This document shows positions 25,876 to 42,000 of a stretch of 64,000 nt of DNA, in pieces. This DNA is from Lingula anatina. Its lineage: Eukaryota; Brachiopoda; Lingulata; Lingulida; Lingulidae. The notes under the pieces are model-generated. The model was not told where the DNA came from, ran no database searches, and saw nothing but the letters and a program-made list of their open reading frames with translations. Both the position numbers and the translations under genes were made by a program. The stretch lies in the NCBI RefSeq assembly GCF_001039355.2, contig NW_019775523.1, positions 124,001-188,000 on the forward strand, in the 5' to 3' direction. Every line of letters begins with the position of its first letter. Position 1 is the stretch's first letter.

Positions 25876-27805
25876 AAAAAAGAGCTTCTACCTATTTTTT
25901 TTTTTTTCAGAATACTTGCTTAACAAAAGTGATCTGTCTACAGTCTGTTCTCACTTATGACAACCAACTTGGCACATTTCCTTTCATTTGTCTACTACAG
26001 AATACCTGTAAAACCACATCTGAATAAGATCTTAGACAACCTTTCAAAGATAATCTTCGTGAAGAGTGGATGAATAGAAATAAGTAAAGAAGCATGCCAA
26101 ATGACCCTTGTGGAAAGAATAAAAGAAAAAACATTTTCCATCAAATTAACCATCTTTCATTTATATGCAAACTACTATGTGTTATAGCTATCTGTAGTCT
26201 ACATAAATAAAATTGAGTTATCTTTTATTCAAAGCTTAGACTTTACCTAGATATATATTAAAAATTCTATAGTGTAAAATACTGAATACAGTAATTTGCT
26301 GTCTGCTTTAATTCAGCAATACCTGGATCTGTCCCTGATCATCATCATCATAAGCAATCCAGGTAAAATAAAGGAAAAAAACTTCCATACATTCACCTGA
26401 AGTGAATTTGGCGGATATTAAATCCTTTATTGAATACATTGCATGTAAAGAACTGCATGGCGTACAGCTTTTCATTAAGCTACAACCACCAAACACAATG
26501 GGCAGAACTCAATTAGCTGGCTATTTTAGCTCATTCTCCCACTTAACTGCAGCAGATTGATCTGTCGTACAGTAAGGTCAAGAAAACAAGAGCTGACTGA
26601 TTGGCACCATTCGCAGACAACTTGATTTCATCCTCCAGATTATAATCTGCTTCAAAACTGTTTGTCAGATATTGAAGTCATACAATGAAAATAATTACTA
26701 CAGGCGGTCGATGGGCAGCCACTGCTTATCCCCACACATCCTCACATCCACCCCCCAGGGACAGCCCCACCCCCGGGGAACCTAGGGTCCTATTTCTTAT
26801 ATATATATAATAATAAATTAAACATGTTCACATTTCCATTAAAACACTTTCTATCATAGGCCAAACATAGAAAAGAAACTTTCAGACTTCAACTCAGCGT
26901 NCGAAAAGGCAATTTTCATATAATCATCGCGATGTGAGCAGTAATAAAATGCAGTTTTCATATTAGTTTAAGGAACTTAAATTGCGGAAGATCGTCAGTG
27001 GAGGCAATTATTTTAACTCCCTGTAAATTTTTAGGAATTTACAGATGGCAGTTTTAGAAGGCCTGACATTTAATCCTGGGAAAAGCCCTGCATGCAACAA
27101 ACGTTTCCAAGTGCGTAATTTTTTTAAATATGTCGCGGCCAGGTTATAATGCAAGGAGGCAATTAGGCTTATCTTGATCCTTCTCCTCTATCAGGAGGTA
27201 TGTTTCTTACCGAGAAGATAATTCTCAACACGTTTTCGGGTACAGTAAGTTAAATTTAACTTAATCGAGATGCAATAATAAATAGATTATTATTTACCAC
27301 CAGAAAACGACTTAGGAAGTAGTAATAAATATCCCACAATATAGGAGGGTCAAAGATAACAGCCGCTAAGGATAAAAGCCCAAAGGCCGGATTTTTGAAA
27401 ATTTCGTCACACGCAGGAGTCGGGGAGAGGTAATTTTGAAAAATTAGTCGGATTTACACAATTAAAAATATTAATTAATTTTTAAGCGACGAAATTTTCA
27501 AGACTTTACCGTAGTCAGAGTTTTTAATGTTTATTGATAGTTTTGTTCACTTGCTTATTTACCACGTACTCATATTTAAGTGGTATATTAACAGGAGAAA
27601 AAGGAACATTCTCATCCACTTGCACTGTATGACTCTGTCTCCTGTGGATAATTTCGATTTAACATTTTGGTATTCATAAAGATATATTTCTTTACTCTTC
27701 TATATTATTTATTAAAATTTGTATTTCATTTATGTTTCTTGTTTATCTTACTTAATTTACATATTTCTCCAGTAATTGATAAATTAATTTCTAAAACATT
27801 TTCAG
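25876..27805. other. Non-coding stretch with a single-N join, before the DUS3L exons
   Basis: No exon supported. A single N at 26901 probably marks an assembly join. A short inverted repeat (TGAAAATTTCGTC at about 27395 against GACGAAATTTTCA at about 27488) is present. No upstream DUS3L exon could be found here. Confidence 0.5.
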
Positions 27806-28684
27806 AGGAGCCCTCATTAAGCCATGGTTGTTCACAGAAATCAAGGAACAGAGACACTGGGACATTTCTGCCAGTGAAAGGCTGGACATGCTGCAGTCAT
27901 TCACCAACTATGGCCTGGAGCACTGGGGATCTGATGACCAGGGGGTGGACACCACCAGAAAGTTTTTACTGGAGTGGTTGTCCTTTCTGTACAGGTAATT
28001 TGCATAGTTTAAGCACACACAGAGAGACATACTTCTAGGATAATGTTAAAACAAGTTTCATTTCATTTCAAGTTGTTGAATCTACTTGGTAAAATGTTAG
28101 AAGAACTTGATGTTTACTTTTTTCCTCAAACATCGACTCACTAGATACCTTCATCAGTCAGACGTGACATGTAGATGTTGCTGGGGTCACATAATGTCAA
28201 GAGAAAATCTTTCTTACACCCCTTAATGCCACATTGTCCAAAGATGTCCATGTTATGTCTTTGCCGTTGAAAAATAAGATATGAGATTTTATAACAAAGC
28301 TTATCTTAGTAAGGAATATTTGATAGCACACAAAGGCAAGTATACAAACACCATGGGTGAAAGTTTTCTGAATTATACCCAATTTCAGGATTTTCAGTCT
28401 TTATTTTGTCAAATTGATTGTTTTGTTCATATGGTCTAAATGCAGTGACAAATTGCAAGCTATGTTTTCAGGTTTTTCAGGTTTTACGACTTAAACCCCA
28501 TGATAAACACTTAGCCCTGTGTTCCTCTTTGTGCTAGGTATATCCCGGTTGGAGTGCTTGACAGAGTCCCTCAGAAGATTAACGAGAGGCCACAGCCGTT
28601 CTTTGGCCGCAATGACCTGGAGACTCTGATGGCCAGTGGAAACAGTGGAGACTGGGTCAAGATAAGGTGACCAATGATAACTAT

Positions 28685-28725
<41 letters not shown>

Positions 28726-29222
28726 TTAACATATTCCAATGTGTTTAGATATAAGGGATAAAATTTCTCCTTAGAAACTTTTTTTATAGATTTGTTTGAT
28801 TAAATAATTTTGATAAAACAACTTTTAAACCCAGAATATGGAAACCCCAACCTTTGTAATTAGCACTTGGATCATAACGTACAGCTCATGAAATTTGCAG
28901 AGCCTTTATTGTATAACTATACAATTAACTAGGAACACTTGGACGCTATGGAACCTCAAATTCCCTGTGGACTATTTGTTGCCTAAGGATAGCAATTTAT
29001 TGCAACATCTTATGAGCTAAATAATTTGTAGTAGATGATAAGTTTGATCTGGGAGGGAACTCAAAAACACGGTATTTATTTTATTTTAATAATTCATTAA
29101 TTTTTTTGCCAATATACAATCTTGAATACTTCCTTTGTTTTTATTCCAGTGAGATGCTTTTGGGACCGGTCAAGCCAGGGTTCACTTTTCTTCCTAAGCA
29201 CAAGGCAAACGCATACAAATAG
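27806..29222 (+). CDS. DUS3L: tRNA-dihydrouridine synthase 3-like, last three exons only
   Basis: Exons 27806-27994, 28538-28666 and 29150-29222 join in frame and end KHKANAYK-stop. The translation matches the conserved C-terminus of the DUS3 family almost residue for residue: [101 protein letters not shown]3 reduces uridine to dihydrouridine in the tRNA variable loop using FMN and NADPH. The conserved zinc-finger region and TIM-barrel catalytic core, which should come earlier, are not visible upstream on this strand. The first exon starts at a proper acceptor (TTTTCAG), so this is either the end of a gene whose 5' part is lost at an assembly join or a partial duplicate. A polyadenylation hexamer follows at 29457-29462. 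Confidence 0.93.
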
Positions 29223-29456
29223 AGCAGAGTAAAGAGACAAACATGAAGTCCTTACATAGTGCTAACTCTTTTGAGGAACATTCTAGTTATTTATAGAAAA
29301 ACAGGATTTACTAGATACAAAAGTTTTGATGCAGTGACATTGATTTTAGAGGCGTGTATTTTAATATTATGTGGTTTTAGCTAGATTACGAGGAAGATGT
29401 CTCCACATAAGAAAGAAAATGTATAAATATTATTAATATATAGTGATATGTAAGAG

Positions 29457-29462
29457 AATAAA
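29457..29462 (+). terminator. Polyadenylation signal of DUS3L
   Basis: AATAAA 235 bases after the DUS3L stop codon. Confidence 0.6.
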
Positions 29463-29609
29463 TTTGTCAAATTTTTAAAAAGGAAATATGATTTGTCATC
29501 ATTGCATTGCCCCTGTAACATTTAGAAAACACATTCACAGGTATCTCAAACACGCGTAAACTGTAACGAAACCAACAAAATTCCACAAGAGGAATGTTTT
29601 TGAAGCTTN

Positions 29610-29725
29610 TACTGGGTAGAGGAGAGTTAATGTCACTACTCTCAAACTCAGGGTGACAGAGAACATATACTGGGTAGAGGAGAGTCACTGTCAGTACCCA
29701 GAAACTCAGGGTGATAGAGAACATG
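29610..29725 (+). repeat. Two-copy 58-base tandem repeat next to a single N
   Basis: ACTGGGTAGAGGAGAGTTAA... to GAGAACATAT is followed directly by a second copy with a few substitutions. The single N at 29609 abuts the first copy, suggesting a collapsed array. Confidence 0.85.
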
Positions 29726-30983
29726 CCTATTAGAATAGTTGTCAGCCACATTGGACAAGTTCCTAATGGGAAACTGGGGAATTTACCAAGAACTTGCTGC
29801 CTGTTAAGACTTAATTACTTGGCTGCTTGGCTACAGTAGCATGCCTGAGGGTGCTTCAGGGGAAATTTGTCAGAACAGAAGACCTCCAACATCTATAAAT
29901 ATATTCAAACATTGATAAACTAGTATTGTATGCTCTATAATATACAGTATAAATGTCTGGAATGCCTTCCTTACAATGCAAGGCATTGATACTTGATAGA
30001 CAGTCATTTCTACTCAGTTTTCATTAACACCCAATCAAATGTGTTACCTAACTGGTTACATATGTATTCTATATGTCTGTGACCATAATTACTTTCATGC
30101 ATTTTTCATATGAAACAATTAGCAGAACTTATTAAATAAGACATGATTTGATTAGTATATTATAATATCAGATCAAACAGATCAAATAAAATTTAAAAAA
30201 TAAATTAACAAGGTTGCAGGTAGCATTCATGGTATCACTATCATTTTAATGACCTTTATCTAAATGAAACTATGCTCCATTGATCAACTGAAGAATTTTA
30301 TTGAGCTCAACCCTGAATGCAAATTTCATCTGAATTTCTTGTACATAGGACTCTAGATGTGATGGTTAATTAAATATTATGATATAAATAGCCTGTTGCT
30401 CATCAGGTCAGGAATAACCTAAGGTTATTATCATGTTATTACCAGTTTGGTGTCTGATTTTATTCAATATTATTTTTTTATTCATAAGACAGCTTGGGCA
30501 TAGAAGAAATGGTCTAGAAAAGCAAAAGTCAAATATGTTATTGTTTTACTGCACCTCCAAAGACAGCTGAGTAGGTTGCTAACGTTAGCGATACCTGCAT
30601 GCTGATGTATTAAAGTGTAACAACTTGAACTGAAATATTCTTATTTAGTTTAAAAACTAAACATCATAAGTGAAAGCCATGCAGATCAAATCAAATATAT
30701 GTTGACTTCTATTCCGCTTGCTGTGACATTATCATCAAAACTGGCCTGAATGAGCAATGCACAGAAACTTCCACTAACATTTAACGTATTAAATCTGTGC
30801 ATTTGCATTTGTTTATATTCGTCGGCAATTTCACTGGATATATAGAGTTTTAAGAGATTCTCCTGTTAACTTGCACGGCCTATGATAGATATATACGTTG
30901 GCTATCTGTAAAGTAACAATTAAAGTGATCGGATACATTTGATGTTTAATTCGTGAATATTTATGATATGGAGTATTTTTAAC
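29726..30983. other. Non-coding stretch
   Basis: AT-rich sequence without a supported exon. If the small minus-strand ORF at 30984 is spliced, its next exon should lie here, but I found none. Confidence 0.5.
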
Positions 30984-31166
30984 TTACTTAGTCTCCAGGT
31001 ACTGCAAGGCCAAATCAAGACTTTCTCCTTCAACTTCTGTGATGGAGAGGGTCAGATTTTCGATTCTTATTGGCAGACGATCGGCATCTGTGTATGTGCC
31101 TTTATGCTCTTTGCAGAATTCTTCCAGAAACTGCACATAACTCGACGCATTGCCCGGTTTTGCCAT
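30984..31166 (-). CDS. Small divergent ORF, 60 codons, unknown
   Basis: Begins MAKPGNASSYVQFLEEF and ends YLETK-TAA. It is acidic and helical-looking, with no domain I recognise. The stop overlaps a perfect donor (ACTAA|GTAAGT), so the transcript may instead splice and continue. The frame is also open upstream of the ATG to an acceptor-like sequence (ATGTGTAG) near 31213, so this might be an internal exon of a longer minus-strand gene. It lies about 290 bases from the RAD51C start, head to head, which suggests a shared promoter. Coding potential is plausible, not proven. Confidence 0.45.
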   Translation of the reverse strand: MAKPGNASSYVQFLEEFCKEHKGTYTDADRLPIRIENLTLSITEVEGESLDLALQYLETK

Positions 31167-31226
31167 CCCCGATCTACAAAATTCTGCGGCTTTCTCACAC
31201 CTCTTGTGTACCTACACATAAACAGA

Positions 31227-31234
31227 TGACGTCA
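31227..31234. promoter_or_regulatory. CRE/ATF palindrome
   Basis: TGACGTCA, the full CREB/ATF site, between the small minus-strand ORF and RAD51C. Confidence 0.5.
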
Positions 31235-31393
31235 GAAAGGTTCTCACCTTCATTTAGAAATAATTGCGTTTTCTTTGGTTAAATAATTTTTGTTAGTTTG
31301 TTTGTATGGTGTCATGTCTATATTTTGACTTCATATTATAAAATTGTTATTTTTGAAGGAGTTAAAATGAGTAAATTAACTATGCAATTTCCG

Positions 31394-31414
31394 TGACGTC
31401 ATTGTGCGCGAAAA
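31394..31414. promoter_or_regulatory. Second CRE/ATF palindrome plus E2F-like site
   Basis: A second TGACGTCA (31394-31401) lies 59 bases before the RAD51C ATG, followed at once by GCGCGAAAA (31406-31414), which reads TTTTCGCGC on the other strand and resembles an E2F site. E2F control would fit a DNA-repair gene. Motif match only. Confidence 0.5.
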
Positions 31415-31459
31415 GACTTGCGCGAATTTCAAGTGTGACCCACATTTATCTGTTGAGAC

Positions 31460-34400
31460 ATGGAAAACAAGGAGAGGGAACTTAGCAGTTTTCCCCTGCC
31501 GCCGATCTATCGCTCAAAGCTTGTTGCTGCTGGCTTTATCACAGTGGGTGACATAAAAGATGTCAGACCAGTGGAACTTAGTAAAGGTGGCATATTTTTG
31601 AAGAGACTAATCCTATCAAAGATATAATCTAACGTATTAACTAATATCTATGGAAGCGTGTAAGGGTCACAACACCAACACCAAAAACAAAACTCACAAC
31701 ACCAACACCAACACCAAAAACTCATGGGGCGAGTTGTGGAATAGAGATGCTTGTGCTCGGTTGCAATGTGCAATGCTTTACGGGGCCCAGATTATCAGTA
31801 TCTTTTTTAAAGTACTGACAACTAAACTATCCCTTTTAATTTAATGCTTCCCCTGTGGCATTTCTTTCAGAGTTATCAATATCCAAAGAAGCAGCCCTGG
31901 ATATTCTGCAGACTATTGAAAACCATTCCTCAACAAAACCTGGCAATGGACATTCATCCAGTTGCTCTCAAGCACGAACAGCGTTAGATATGCTGAGAGA
32001 TGAGAGCCTGCAGCAGTATATTATCACATTCTCAGAGAGGCTAGATGACATGTTGGGGGGCGGGGTCCCACTGACCAAGACAACCGAGTTCTGTGGGGCA
32101 CCTGGTATTGGGAAAACACAGATGAGGTATTACTTTGTACCTTATGTATATGTCTATATGACCAAGCAGATATACATTATTAGCATATACAAATTTTTAA
32201 TTTTAAAACTACATTATTAGTTTTGAATCAATATTTAAGATGGTGTGCATTCAGGGACAGTACCCAATGAGTTGGATTGATCTCCTTAGATCAATAGTTT
32301 CATTGGGAATGGGCCCTAAATGTCAGGGAAGTGAAAAAATATCCTCATTGAAGATTTGTGGTATCAGTTGCAATGATGGATCGTTGCTGCATTATATCAT
32401 AAATCCAGTATTATATTTATATTTTTCTATTCTGTGACATCTCAATCCTGGATGAGCAATGAAACTCTCTCAATAGTATACACATGTGTTAGTCTAGTCT
32501 GAACTTACCTTATTGTTTGATGTGCCCAGTTTGCCACAATTTTTAAATACACTGCCCCTCGTGTCCTAATGTAAATTAATTATTAAGAGATTTAATATTT
32601 TAAAAGGACACCTGCTTATTTTGTTTCAACCTGAACACAGGATTTTTATTAATGATAATTTTAGGAACAAAATGTCCCTGAAGCATTTTGATCACGGTAA
32701 TATGGGAAAGACAGACTTTTTAATAAGATATATTTGTGTATTTCAATTTTTTATATTTTAAACTTTTATTTATTTATTTTTATAATAATTATTGTTTTAT
32801 TTCTGTAGTTTTCAACTCTCAGTTGATGTACAGATTCCAGAGTGTTTTGGGGGTCTAGGGGGAGAGGCAGTGTATATAGACACAGAAGGAAGCTTTATAG
32901 TAGACAGACTAATAGATGTTGCCAAGGCTACAGTCGAACACTGCCAGCACATTGCAGCAGCAGAGAATAGTGCAGGTGAGAAAGATAGCACAGAAACTTC
33001 CTTTAGATATTTAGATGAACAATTTTCATTATAACTGTTTCAGTATTACAAACCCAACAAAATGTATCCTCCTGTACCAACACTAATCTAAAATAGTATA
33101 AATTTTGATAAATGCAGTGGTGTGATTAATCCAGTGACTTACTTTCCAGAGCAAGTTGAAGCCTTGAAGAATTTTTCTGTGGAGTCCATATTAAAAGGAA
33201 TCCACTACTACAGGTGCCATAATTATGTAGAGCTCATTGCTACAGTGCATCTTCTTCCAGAATTTTTAAAGGAACACTCGCAGGTATAACTCATATAAGA
33301 TCTTATTTATATGTGAAGTCTCATTGTATATTCCTTTTATTAGCTTGCATGATTGCAGCTGTTAATCTTGTAAAAAAATTACTTGAGTATGGTACAGCAC
33401 ATTTACAGTAAGAAATACACACGTACTGTGGCACATCACATTTTGTAATGGGCATCATCAGTGCTGAGAGACATATATCAAAACCCTCCAAGATATACGA
33501 GAAACTTGTAAGAAATAGAACTATACTTGGACTCCTTGTGTGTTTTATGGATCCAAGATCATTAGAACTTATACATGTGAAACTTTCCTTTCTTTTCTTT
33601 ATTTTAGGTCAAGCTCATAATTGTAGACAGCATAGCTTTTCATTTCCGGCATGACTTTGATGATCTTGCTCTAAGAACCAGGCTACTCAATGGAATGTCT
33701 CAGAGTTTCATACGGTTGGCAAATGAACACACTTTAGCTGTAAGTGACCTTTCTGCAATAATTTATGACCTTGTCTCCATTAGCCTATGACCTTGTCTAA
33801 GCTTTTTTCAAACAAAATGTTTTATCAGTTTTAGCCTAAGAAGTTAAGATTATATGCAGCAATGATTCTAAATAATGCTAGCTAACATGTTTGTTTAATA
33901 TTACTCTAGTAACTTGTGCAGTTCTTGTTCTTTTTAAATTCAAACTAACAAAAAATATGGAAATGTATACCAGTGTTTTTACAGCTTATTTTCTGCTTTT
34001 TGTTTGTACATTTGACAGCTTTGCTGCCTTGTTTTAAATTCAAATTAACTTAAATTTACAGAAATGTACACCATTGGTTTTTTACAGCTTAACAATTTAT
34101 TACATTAAAACCATCTATCCCAGGATATTTTAGAATCATCCCACAATTCCAGGTCGTGCTGACCAACCAGATGACCACACGTTTCAGCGTTGACCAGCAA
34201 GGACAGTCGTACCTGATTCCGGCCCTGGGGGAGAGCTGGGGGCACGCCAGTACGGTGAGGGTGGTGCTGTACTGGGAGAACAGCCAGAGATGGGCCAAAT
34301 TATATAAGTCACCCTATAGGAAGGAGGACACGATACCATATCAAGTCACGGTGAGAAATGTCTGGGAAGCTGTTTTGTTTATAATATGACACATCTGTTG

Positions 34401-34747
34401 CATGTTTTAAAGTACTGAATAGAAACACAGAAAATGTTTAAATCAAATATATTATGGGACATTTGGATCTTAGTTATTCAGAATTTCTTTCTCACATTTG
34501 TCTGTTGACTAAACTGCATATTAATATCTTTCTTTATACCATCAAAGTAGATAATCATTTCTTTTCCATGGCCTTGATAATATGTTTAATGCATATAATT
34601 TTTAATACAACATTCATAATTTTGCAATTTTAGACTGGAGGAATAAGGGATGTACAAATTACAGATCCTGTAACAGTACCCACACATACACCATTACAAG
34701 ATGAGTCACAACCTTGTGGTAAGAAAAGGAAAATAGATACACAATGA
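31460..34747 (+). CDS. RAD51C: RAD51 paralog C, complete
   Basis: Seven exons (31460-31586, 31871-32126, 32809-32975, 33150-33283, 33608-33739, 34153-34350, 34634-34747) join in frame into 375 codons; the human protein is 376. RAD51C is a RecA-fold ATPase of the BCDX2 and CX3 complexes, promoting RAD51 loading and Holliday-junction processing in homologous recombination. Visible landmarks: an N-terminal helical domain ([16 protein letters not shown]), Walker [30 protein letters not shown], Walker [29 protein letters not shown] and a basic C-terminal GKKRKID that matches the family's nuclear signal. The exon 2/3 junction rebuilds KTQMSFQLSVD. No frameshift or missing key residue is seen. The start is the first ATG, 59 bases after a CRE. 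It is divergent from a small ORF and convergent with CFAP119. Confidence 0.97.
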
Positions 34748-35838
34748 ACAGGAAAAAAGTAATGTTAGCCCCCATGGCAGCTTACAGAATGGATATGCCT
34801 GATATATTCTGGTGCCCTTTAAGGAAGACAATTACCAAGAGCATTGTACCTTAAAGGAGGATTGACAGAATGGAGATTGACTTCTGGTATTATTGATGTT
34901 GACAGGAGATGGTGGGCACTAGGATGTTTAGTTCAGCCATTGGTTGCAGCAGATGTGCTAAAATCTAAAATCAGATTTGGCAGTTACAAGAAATTTTGCT
35001 GGAACAATGAACTTTTTTCCAAACAGACTGTAAATTCAAAATGGCAGCTTTAAAAATTGTTTCTAATCACTTGGAATGCCTGAACACAATTTAATACAGG
35101 TCCTTGAAAATTTTTAAAATCATTCATGACCAAAAGGATGACAACTTCAGTATGACTGCTATAGTGTTGATGAGCTAGGATGGTTGCCTCCTTTCCTCCA
35201 CAAATAACAGGTGGATTAATTTGTTATGATTTGCCAACCTTCATGGATACTTCACTTCACTTTTGGAACCTGAAGAGATAGTAACTGGCTAGCATTGCCA
35301 GTATGTTGTTCACCAAGAGTGTGATTAGATCTGTCAAAGATACTGGAGGAGACTTTTAACCTTTTTTTTCACTTTCATGGTTAATAAGTGCCCTTAATAA
35401 GACCATAGTCATACAAATGATGTAAAATTAACTGTTCAGTTTATGTCAAAGAACAGTTTTACAACTGTTTATGTTTAATACAAATATTTAATGAAAGTTT
35501 TGTTTGTGTCTAGTCTAGGCATTTGTGAAAAAAAAACAAGGTTAGTTTTAGTTTACAACCTGAGCAATGTTACAACAACAATTCTGCAAATATGTATTTT
35601 CAATATTATATTTTAATTTATGTACATATATACATTCATTGCTTGATAAAAATTAATATTGTAAGTTTTTAAATGTCCTACTCGTTCAACTTATCTTTCC
35701 ATTGTTTGGATGCCATTACATGAACAGCCCTTGGTATTGTTTATCCCCTCTAGAAAACATGCTCTCATGGAGTGTGTAATTTGAAATTGGCTATTAATAG
35801 CCAACATAGTTCAGAGTTGTGGAATGACCTGCAGACAT
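34748..35838. other. Shared 3' region of convergent RAD51C and CFAP119
   Basis: Non-coding. Presumably holds the 3' UTR of RAD51C from the left and of CFAP119 from the right. I saw no clear AATAAA for RAD51C, so the exact transcript ends are open and the UTRs may overlap. Confidence 0.55.
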
Positions 35839-39440
<3,602 letters not shown>

Positions 39441-39751
39441 TTCTAAGTTTAATCTCTGCGGTTGATTCTGGCAGGTGGGCTGCGGCGTTTTTCAATATGG
39501 CGACGTTGCTAAGAGAAAAGTGTCATTAATGACCACCGATGTAACGTTCATGCTGGCTGTTCCCGCTGTAGCACTTATGGTATCTTTATATTGGCCGTTT
39601 CGTTTGCGTGGTTATCCGTGAAACTCGGGTGAATTTAAGAAATTCTAATTCTGAGATCCTGTTTATTATAATGGCAGTTTTTCTGGAACGCATTTAAAAG
39701 GGCAAATTTGTGTGTGGGATCGGCGGGCGAGAATTAATTAAGAGACGTCAT

Positions 39752-39790
<39 letters not shown>

Positions 39791-40850
39791 TTGTGTTTGA
39801 AAGGATCACACAAGCATTCGAAGCCTAGCCTCTATTTACGGTCAATCCTGTAACCAAATAACAATCCCAACTCATCGTTTCAGTTCATCGCCGTTATCAG
39901 AAGATGCTCTGAGCGCTATAGAGCAATCATCACTTTGTCAGTTCTGGTACAGATATTAGGGCATTTACGTCTAACGCGTCACTTCTCATTTCCTTCGGCG
40001 TTTTATTTATACCTGACTTTAACGCCTTAACTCGCTGCCTCACGACAGGTGTTCGCAATGTCCAATATAACGCAGGTGGATCGGGAGTGATGAAAATTAA
40101 GCGGATGAAATTTGTTATTGAATATATTGCAGCAAAGTATCATAATTTTCTCTTCCCATGACCTTTACTTGCCCTTTTTAATTTTATTTTTAGAGGATGA
40201 CTTATCACAGGCAATTAGGGAAAAACGAATTTCTCTTTTATGTGGTGCAACTATAGTTCACTGAAACATTATATACTATTTTTAATCCAAGATATACAAT
40301 TTTGCAAAATCATTTAGCCAGAACACATGAAGCAGTCTACGGGCCACACATCTAGACTTGTACCCTAATTATTCTCTGTGGTTATTTATTAAGCTAGTTT
40401 CCAATAAACACCGACTTATCTTATAAAAGATAATCTTCTGATGATGCTGAGTCAGTTACGTTAGGGTCTGGGAATTTCTCAGGGGATCCCGTTTCTAAGT
40501 ATTAAAGAGATGTATAATAGATAAATAAGTATCATAGATAAAGAGATTCCAAACAACACCTATGATACAGTAGTTGGGTAGGGTACCGATTAGGAAGCCC
40601 ATTCACGAACGATTGGTGTTAACCACAGTTTTCTGTGATAATATTTACAAATTATTATTGGCAATAATTATGAATATGGTAGCCACATGTAGGCCTACCA
40701 CACCAGGTGGACCGCATCTGCTACAAAATTGAACACTTTTGATTTTTTCCCTTGAATTCTGATAAAACGAGATCAAAAATATGTTGGCCAAAGTTCCACA
40801 TTATCAGGATAAATAACGTTTCACGTCATTGGGTTGGATAACATACTGTG
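39441..40850. other. Intergenic region between CFAP119 and the TRIM-type gene
   Basis: The two genes are head to head about 1.4 kb apart. An (ATTT)n tract lies at 39750-39791. No reading frame is supported. The 5' UTR of CFAP119 probably reaches to about 39510. Confidence 0.55.
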
Positions 40851-40854
40851 TACG

Positions 40855-40861
40855 TATAAAA
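40855..40861 (+). promoter_or_regulatory. TATA-like box of the TRIM-type gene
   Basis: TATAAAA about 30 bases before a GC-richer stretch that could contain the start site. The first supported donor of the presumed 5' UTR exon is at 41495. An AP-1 consensus TGAGTCA lies at 40977-40983. Motif match only. Confidence 0.35.
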
Positions 40862-40889
40862 CAGAAAACGCGATGATTCTTGTCGTTCT

Positions 40890-41495
40890 CCAGGTCCGCG
40901 CGCGCCTCCTCAAATCGATGTATGGAATCTGACGCAGTGCCGCGGCCATGCCTCGGATGAACGCTCTGAGTCACTCAGCCCCCGAAAACAATTTTCGTGG
41001 AAGATGCCTGCTGAAGATAGACCCAATTTTAATAAACAACGTTGATTTAGACGTTGGTACGGTAACATAACGATGATATATTAGACACTTGTATTGCCGC
41101 AAGCAAGCTACGGACTGAACTAGCACTGAGATAGCTTGCAAGAGCTCTGTATATCCGTCTAGATTGCAGAATCAAGAGGCCGAGAGCTAAGTAAGCATTT
41201 GATACACCGCTTATAATAGTCTGAATGTTTGCCCTTTACTGTTAGTTGGCGGGGAAATGCATAGCCGAGTCCAGGTAAGTGCTTCAGTGTCAGTAATACC
41301 GCAGAAAAACAACACGGGCCAAGGCTGACCATAGGCTATTGAAATTACAGCTTGTTCCTGACGAACTGTTGGACTGCTTAGTGGCCGAGTCTGTGATAGT
41401 GAGATAGTCTGTGATGTCGAAATATACATGTGAAGCTTGATAGACACCTTCGCTGCATGAGGACATCTTGCTAATGAAGAGCGACTGAAGATCAG
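40890..41495 (+). other. Possible 5' UTR exon of the TRIM-type gene
   Basis: Non-coding sequence ending at a strong donor (GATCAG|GTAAGTTT). Its upstream limit is inferred from the TATA-like box. It has several short upstream ATGs. Confidence 0.35.
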
Positions 41496-41629
41496 GTAAG
41501 TTTCCTTTTTTTTTTTTTGTTTCATCTTGTTCTTGCCATTATATCCGGTCTTTAATGAAGATGAAATTCATCATATCTCCCTCTCTACCCCTCTTTCTCT
41601 CTTTCTCCTGCTTTTCCCATTGTTTTCTC

Positions 41630-41690
41630 TCACACACTCACATACCCCCCACACACACAAACATACCCCCCCACACACACTCACATATCT

Positions 41691-41737
<47 letters not shown>

Positions 41738-41793
41738 ACACACATACACACACACACAGCAGTCACATACCCCCTCACACACACACACATACA

Positions 41794-41828
<35 letters not shown>

Positions 41829-41866
41829 CAGTCANNNNNNNNNNNNNNNNNNNNNNNNNCATCCAT

Positions 41867-41910
<44 letters not shown>

Positions 41911-41965
41911 ACACACATACACACACACACAGCAGTCACATACCCCTCACACACACACACATACA

Positions 41966-42000
<35 letters not shown>
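41630..42000 (+). repeat. Compound (CA)n array with a 25-base gap
   Basis: Long CA tracts with interspersed CATA and CCCC variants. A block containing CAGCAGTCACATACCCC followed by CA runs appears on both sides of the N run (41835-41859), indicating that the array is duplicated and probably mis-sized. Confidence 0.9.

Noticed and set aside
25558-25923. Frames of Arg/Glu or Leu/Ser dipeptides
   Set aside because: Translations of CT/GA and CA microsatellites.
29467-29751. 94-codon minus-strand hydrophobic frame as a next exon of the small divergent ORF
   Set aside because: It lies on a two-copy tandem repeat and a single N, with no matching splice sites.
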